This document shows, in pieces, positions 60,301 to 64,000 of a stretch of DNA of 64,000 nt. The notes under the pieces were generated by a model. The model worked only from the letters and a program-made list of their open reading frames with translations, searched no databases and was not told the DNA's origin. The stretch's first letter is position 1, and each line of letters opens with the position of its first letter. The translations under genes and the position numbers were made by a program. The DNA is from Fasciolopsis buskii (taxonomy: Eukaryota; Platyhelminthes; Trematoda; Plagiorchiida; Fasciolidae), in contig LUCM01000101.1 of the NCBI GenBank assembly GCA_008360955.1, forward strand, positions 107,079-171,078. Reading direction: 5' to 3'.

Positions 60301-63154
60301 CAAATAGGCATATTTCAAATCAATTTCTGAGGCCATCGTCCAACAGGGGAATTGACAAAAACGTCTTCTGGTTCTTCATTTGTGTGCCAGCTACAGCAAC
60401 TTTGTGTTTAAAGTCACAGATCTGCGGGTTTGTGCCGCCACATTCAGCAGTTACAACGAGTGCGGCTTAGTATAAGGCGTAATAAGTACATTTCACACAT
60501 AGTACGATCGACTGATTTACGTGAATCAAACGGTATAATACATCGGTTGACCAATATGAGATCACCAGAAGCTTACAGTTTGATGGGAGTTATCTGCATT
60601 TTACCGGTAAGTTTGAAGCGCTTAGGTACAATATCGCAAACTCCAGAAGCGCCATGCTGAACTGCAAGCAGGAAAATATTTATATTTATTTATTATGAGA
60701 CAGTCAATTATTAGCACGGCAGAGCCTGAAATCAAAAGTTCACAATCAACTGTGTTAGAATCGGACAAGCAAACAGGACTCAATCAGGAAGCAAGAGTGG
60801 GTACAAAATGACCTGTGATGCTACGGTTATGCATGTCAACCAAGTGACAGCTTTATGATAAATGGATGCTAAATTAACCTTAGAAGTAGGTGACTTATGG
60901 GAGAAGTTCGGTATTTTACTCCAAGCATGTCTGCCACCGGGTTCTGAAGCCTTGGTTGAAAACGTTCCTTCAGTTGACTACAGCCTATGTCCAAATGCTG
61001 GAAATTTATTGTATATATATCTTGGCGCCAAAAAAGCGCTGACACGACCAGAATCGTGTGGGCAGCTTGAAAGCAAGGGCTCTGAAATGACGCGGCAGGA
61101 GTGAATAAGTGCAGGTCTTATTTCTTATAAAACGAACGTAATCAAAACATTTTGGTAGATCAATATCGAGCTTCAAAGCGGTTCACAGAGAAAATAATGC
61201 GCGTAAATGATTCATTTTCTTCGAAAAGTCGACGACACATTACTCACCACTCCTGAATTAACAATAACAAAATAAGAATTTTCTGCGGCAGCGAATGCTG
61301 TCTTAATGGCATGAGGTGAATGTTTTAGGTAAAATGGATAAGATGAGTAAAAAGAAGTTATGGTCAACAGAATTCTAGTTTAATAATTAATTAACAGCCA
61401 CTTGATAAATTGCATGCGAACGCCAAACACATTGTGTGTAGCAATCCCTACCATAAAAAAATTTTACTTATCAATGGAAATAAGAAAATAGAGGATGTAA
61501 CCGTTCATTGTAATCAAGTTTATGAAGCTTTTTCTAGTTTGAAATATGTCACACACTTGCCGCCTTTGGTTTAAGTGGATTTATATGGTAGCTTCCTGTA
61601 GTTGTGAATATTTTGAAACCTCTCCTCAGAGTTATCTTTCTTCTGGAAGAACCTCACAAAAGTGGAGCATCTTCCTGAAATAGCCAGTCTTGATCTTTTG
61701 GAATCGCCCGAAAATATTAAATATGTTCTGAAAATCCTGATCTTGAAGTAACAGTAAACGTTGTTAAAGTTCTAGCGTAATCATTTCAGATACTTAACGG
61801 CCTCGGAGTTGATCATTCATCTGTGGGTTATAATCACACTTTAGGGCCTAAGTCTGAAGTTCAAGAAGGAAATTTCAGACGGAAGAGTATTTATTGCATT
61901 GAATCTTGACCTCTCAGTAGTAATAAATCACAGGTCCAAAGTGTCGCAAAAATAATTTCAGAGGTCACATCTGGGAGCTTCACCGTAATTTCAGAAAGTG
62001 CAAGATGTTTTTCTAGGCCACAAGCTTTTCTCAAAATGAAATATAGGCAAAATGCCCTTGTTTTACATCATAATGCAGCATGAAGCATTCAACACAGCCG
62101 AATTTTGGTTTCCAGATGTATTGCCAGTTTCGTTTTTCTTCCCAATCCAACTATTAAAACCAAAAATCATCTTTTGGATTAAAGGATGGTCTTCTGCGGT
62201 TTATAAATATATTATAGGTGTACCAGGGATTTGACTCAGCACAAAGTCTCAAAATAAAAATATAGTTAAGAATTTGGTGGTGACAATCAAATGCGAGAAT
62301 GAAATTCCTGAAAAGACAAAAAGGCCAAAGTGGAAATTGTAGCAGTTTCAAAGACGTGGCTCGTAGAAATTACCATAATGCTTAAAGATTTCCGGGCAAT
62401 TAACAAACTTAGGTGCGGGATGAAATAATATCATTGCATGAGGAGGAGTGACGTTACAAGAAGGATTATGTACAGCCAATTGCAATCATTATGGGTATAA
62501 ACGGATAAAGGATTGCTAATTTATGGATAGATTGGGAGCATCCTCGGTAACCATGAACTAGCTCATGCAGCAGAAAACCTTGTGACCAACAAGATTTCAG
62601 TGCACACTGTGGGGAATTTCATTCTACCTAGGACCGAATGGAATAAAAGGGTCTGCATTCGAAATGGAATTAAGAAAGTTTTGTGCAGTGGCTGGATCTG
62701 ATGGTGGTGTCTTGACGTTAAATAAGATACCGGAACTGGACAGAATCAATGGCTTCGGGACCTAGTTATTACCAGTTGCACAGATGACACTGGTGTACCA
62801 AAGCTGTGGCAACGATCAATTAAGAGCTTGATAAGATCTGACCTTCGTCCTACGTACGTGAAAGTTCTGGCAACCGTATGTAATAATCTTAGCAAGTTGG
62901 ACGTTATGGAGCTGCTATGCAGTATACTACAACCACACTGAGCCATAAAGAACACTACAGATGTAGAGGCACATTTGCTGGAGATGAAATAGAAGTTTCG
63001 TAAGCCATCGAATTGCTCAGTGTTACCAGAGAGAGAAAAGGAAAAACCGGACTGCCGGACACCAGGAGTTCTCCGAACGGTTGGAAACGGCAGGAAAAGT
63101 CATCCGGTCTATCAGGAAGAGGAGAACAGAATATTCTTTAAACGGTATGCAGAG
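60301..63154. other. AT-rich stretch, nothing identified
   Basis: Several short plus-strand ORFs (60,430-60,660; 60,862-61,104; 63,020-63,205) have no recognised domain. The region may hold further decayed LTR-element sequence, but I cannot name any part. Confidence 0.35.
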
Positions 63155-64000
63155 TCGTCATCATTATCATCTTTCACCGTTAAACAGCAAGGCAAGCCTC
63201 ACTGACCGCTGCCTTTCCCCAGAGTTGTGCGTTTCTATAAAAACAGGAATATCCAAGGGGAAAAGGGGGTGGACCTACACAGGTGGAAAAAAATAAGCCG
63301 CTGCTGTAGACAACACACAGAACACAGTCTAACTGTACAAACGCACGTGTTTTCAATCATTCTGATTCAATAGAAAATGACTACACGATCGCCACTGTTC
63401 ACGGTTCACTGTCATGTCTTTAAGTGTCTCCAGCCAGCTAGTTGACGGGTCTTCCGGACCCCAGCCACGAAGACACCTAAGTTCTCTGTACATTTTCTCA
63501 TCATGCGTTGCCGCGTCATCTGTTGGCCTCCACATGGCTTCTTCCACTCCGTGGGAGGCACTTAAAATAGGGCACGATATGGTAGACTGGTGTTTGCCAC
63601 ACGCATCACGTGACCCAACCAGCGTAGTCTACTAGTTTTCATAAACTGAAACAAAGTATTCTAAAAGCCGGCAATTAGCACTGGCTTCCTGATCTCTACA
63701 TCAACGATCCGTTCTCTCCATCCAATCCTAGCCATATTACGTAGACGTTGGTGATTGAAAAACTCCAACCGACGAACATCGCCCACATGCATACTCCACG
63801 TCTCGCAACCGTACAACAGAATTGAACGCACTGCGGTGCAGTACACAAGACCTTTCAACTTCAGTGAAATATCAGGCCGGCGCCATAAGTGCTTCAGTCC
63901 AGCGTAAGCTGTCCGAGCGTTGGCTATACGCATATCTACCTCCACTCCTGAGCTACCATCGTTGGACACGCAGCTACCAAGGTAGGTGAAACGGTCTACA
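63155..64000 (-). mobile_element. RTE family A LINE, 3' end, cut by window edge
   Basis: The minus strand from the window end reads CVSNDGSSGVEVDMRI-type text, LKHLWRRPDISLKLKG, YGCETWSMHVGDVRRLEFF and RLRNMARIGWRERIVD (64,000-63,661). Then come the tail blocks WRPTDDAATHDEKM, WGPEDPSTSWLETLKDM and NREQWRSCSHFL (63,547-63,353). The 3' UTR block and a GATGATAATGATGACGA tail follow, ending near 63,155. The 3' coding end and UTR look better preserved than in the copy at 28,790. The 5' part lies beyond the window. Confidence 0.85.

Noticed and set aside
1..64000. CRISPR arrays, operons, ribosome binding sites or rRNA genes
   Set aside because: None seen. The spliced gene, LINEs and satellite show this is nuclear eukaryotic DNA.

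Overview
The window is eukaryotic, intron-rich and dominated by decayed transposable elements; nothing in it looks bacterial. GC appears to be in the low-to-mid forties percent. The dominant elements are RTE-like LINEs of the type common in flukes, with Jockey-like and CR1/L2-like LINEs and Ty3/gypsy elements resembling the CsRn1 group. A satellite array carries a hammerhead ribozyme, as Smα does in Schistosoma. Together these point to a flatworm, most likely a digenean fluke. The taxonomic call is an inference with moderate confidence.

Main gene. One protein-coding gene runs on the minus strand from an ATG at 38,785 leftward past base 1. I assembled six exons by eye: 38,785-38,580; 38,477-38,402; 23,628-23,349; 8,424-7,261; 4,035-3,287; and 392 to the window edge. 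All have AG acceptors and GT donors, and every junction keeps the reading frame (phases 2, 0, 1, 1, 0). The product is at least 955 residues, Ser/Pro/Thr-rich and low in predicted order, with a KKRK basic cluster and RRxS-type sites. I do not recognise the family. Introns 2 and 3 are each about 15 kb and packed with repeats; introns 4 and 5 are about 3 kb. A promoter-like stretch with a CCAAT box and a near-CRE lies just upstream of the ATG.

Satellite. Inside intron 3 (about 14,156-15,374) is a tandem array of about 3.8 units of 317 bp. Each unit carries a type I hammerhead ribozyme with the core CUGACGA...GAAA...GUC. Units 1 and 4 belong to one subtype and units 2 and 3 to another, with damage in different stems. 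A small plus-strand ORF with a mitochondrial-like leader (15,871-16,239) follows. An assembly gap of 897 N lies at 19,208-20,104, inside an RTE copy.

Transposable elements. RTE family A: about 16,990-20,350 (-), 28,790-32,030 (+), a solo 3' end at 36,558-36,680 (-), and 63,155-64,000 (-). RTE family B: about 9,060-10,030 (-), 26,050-27,500 (-), 32,140-32,806 (+) and 35,400-35,650 (+). An RTE reverse-transcriptase relic lies at about 680-1,280 (+). Jockey-like: 24,480-25,940 (+) and 27,880-28,790 (-). CR1/L2-like: 33,790-34,420, 41,830-42,250 and 53,850-54,800 (all +). Ty3/gypsy: 51,770-53,240 (+) and about 59,490-60,300 (-). None has an intact open reading frame.

The right half (39-64 kb), upstream of the main gene, holds only element relics and anonymous sequence; no confident host gene was found there. 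All exon boundaries come from reading splice signals and frames, without transcript support.
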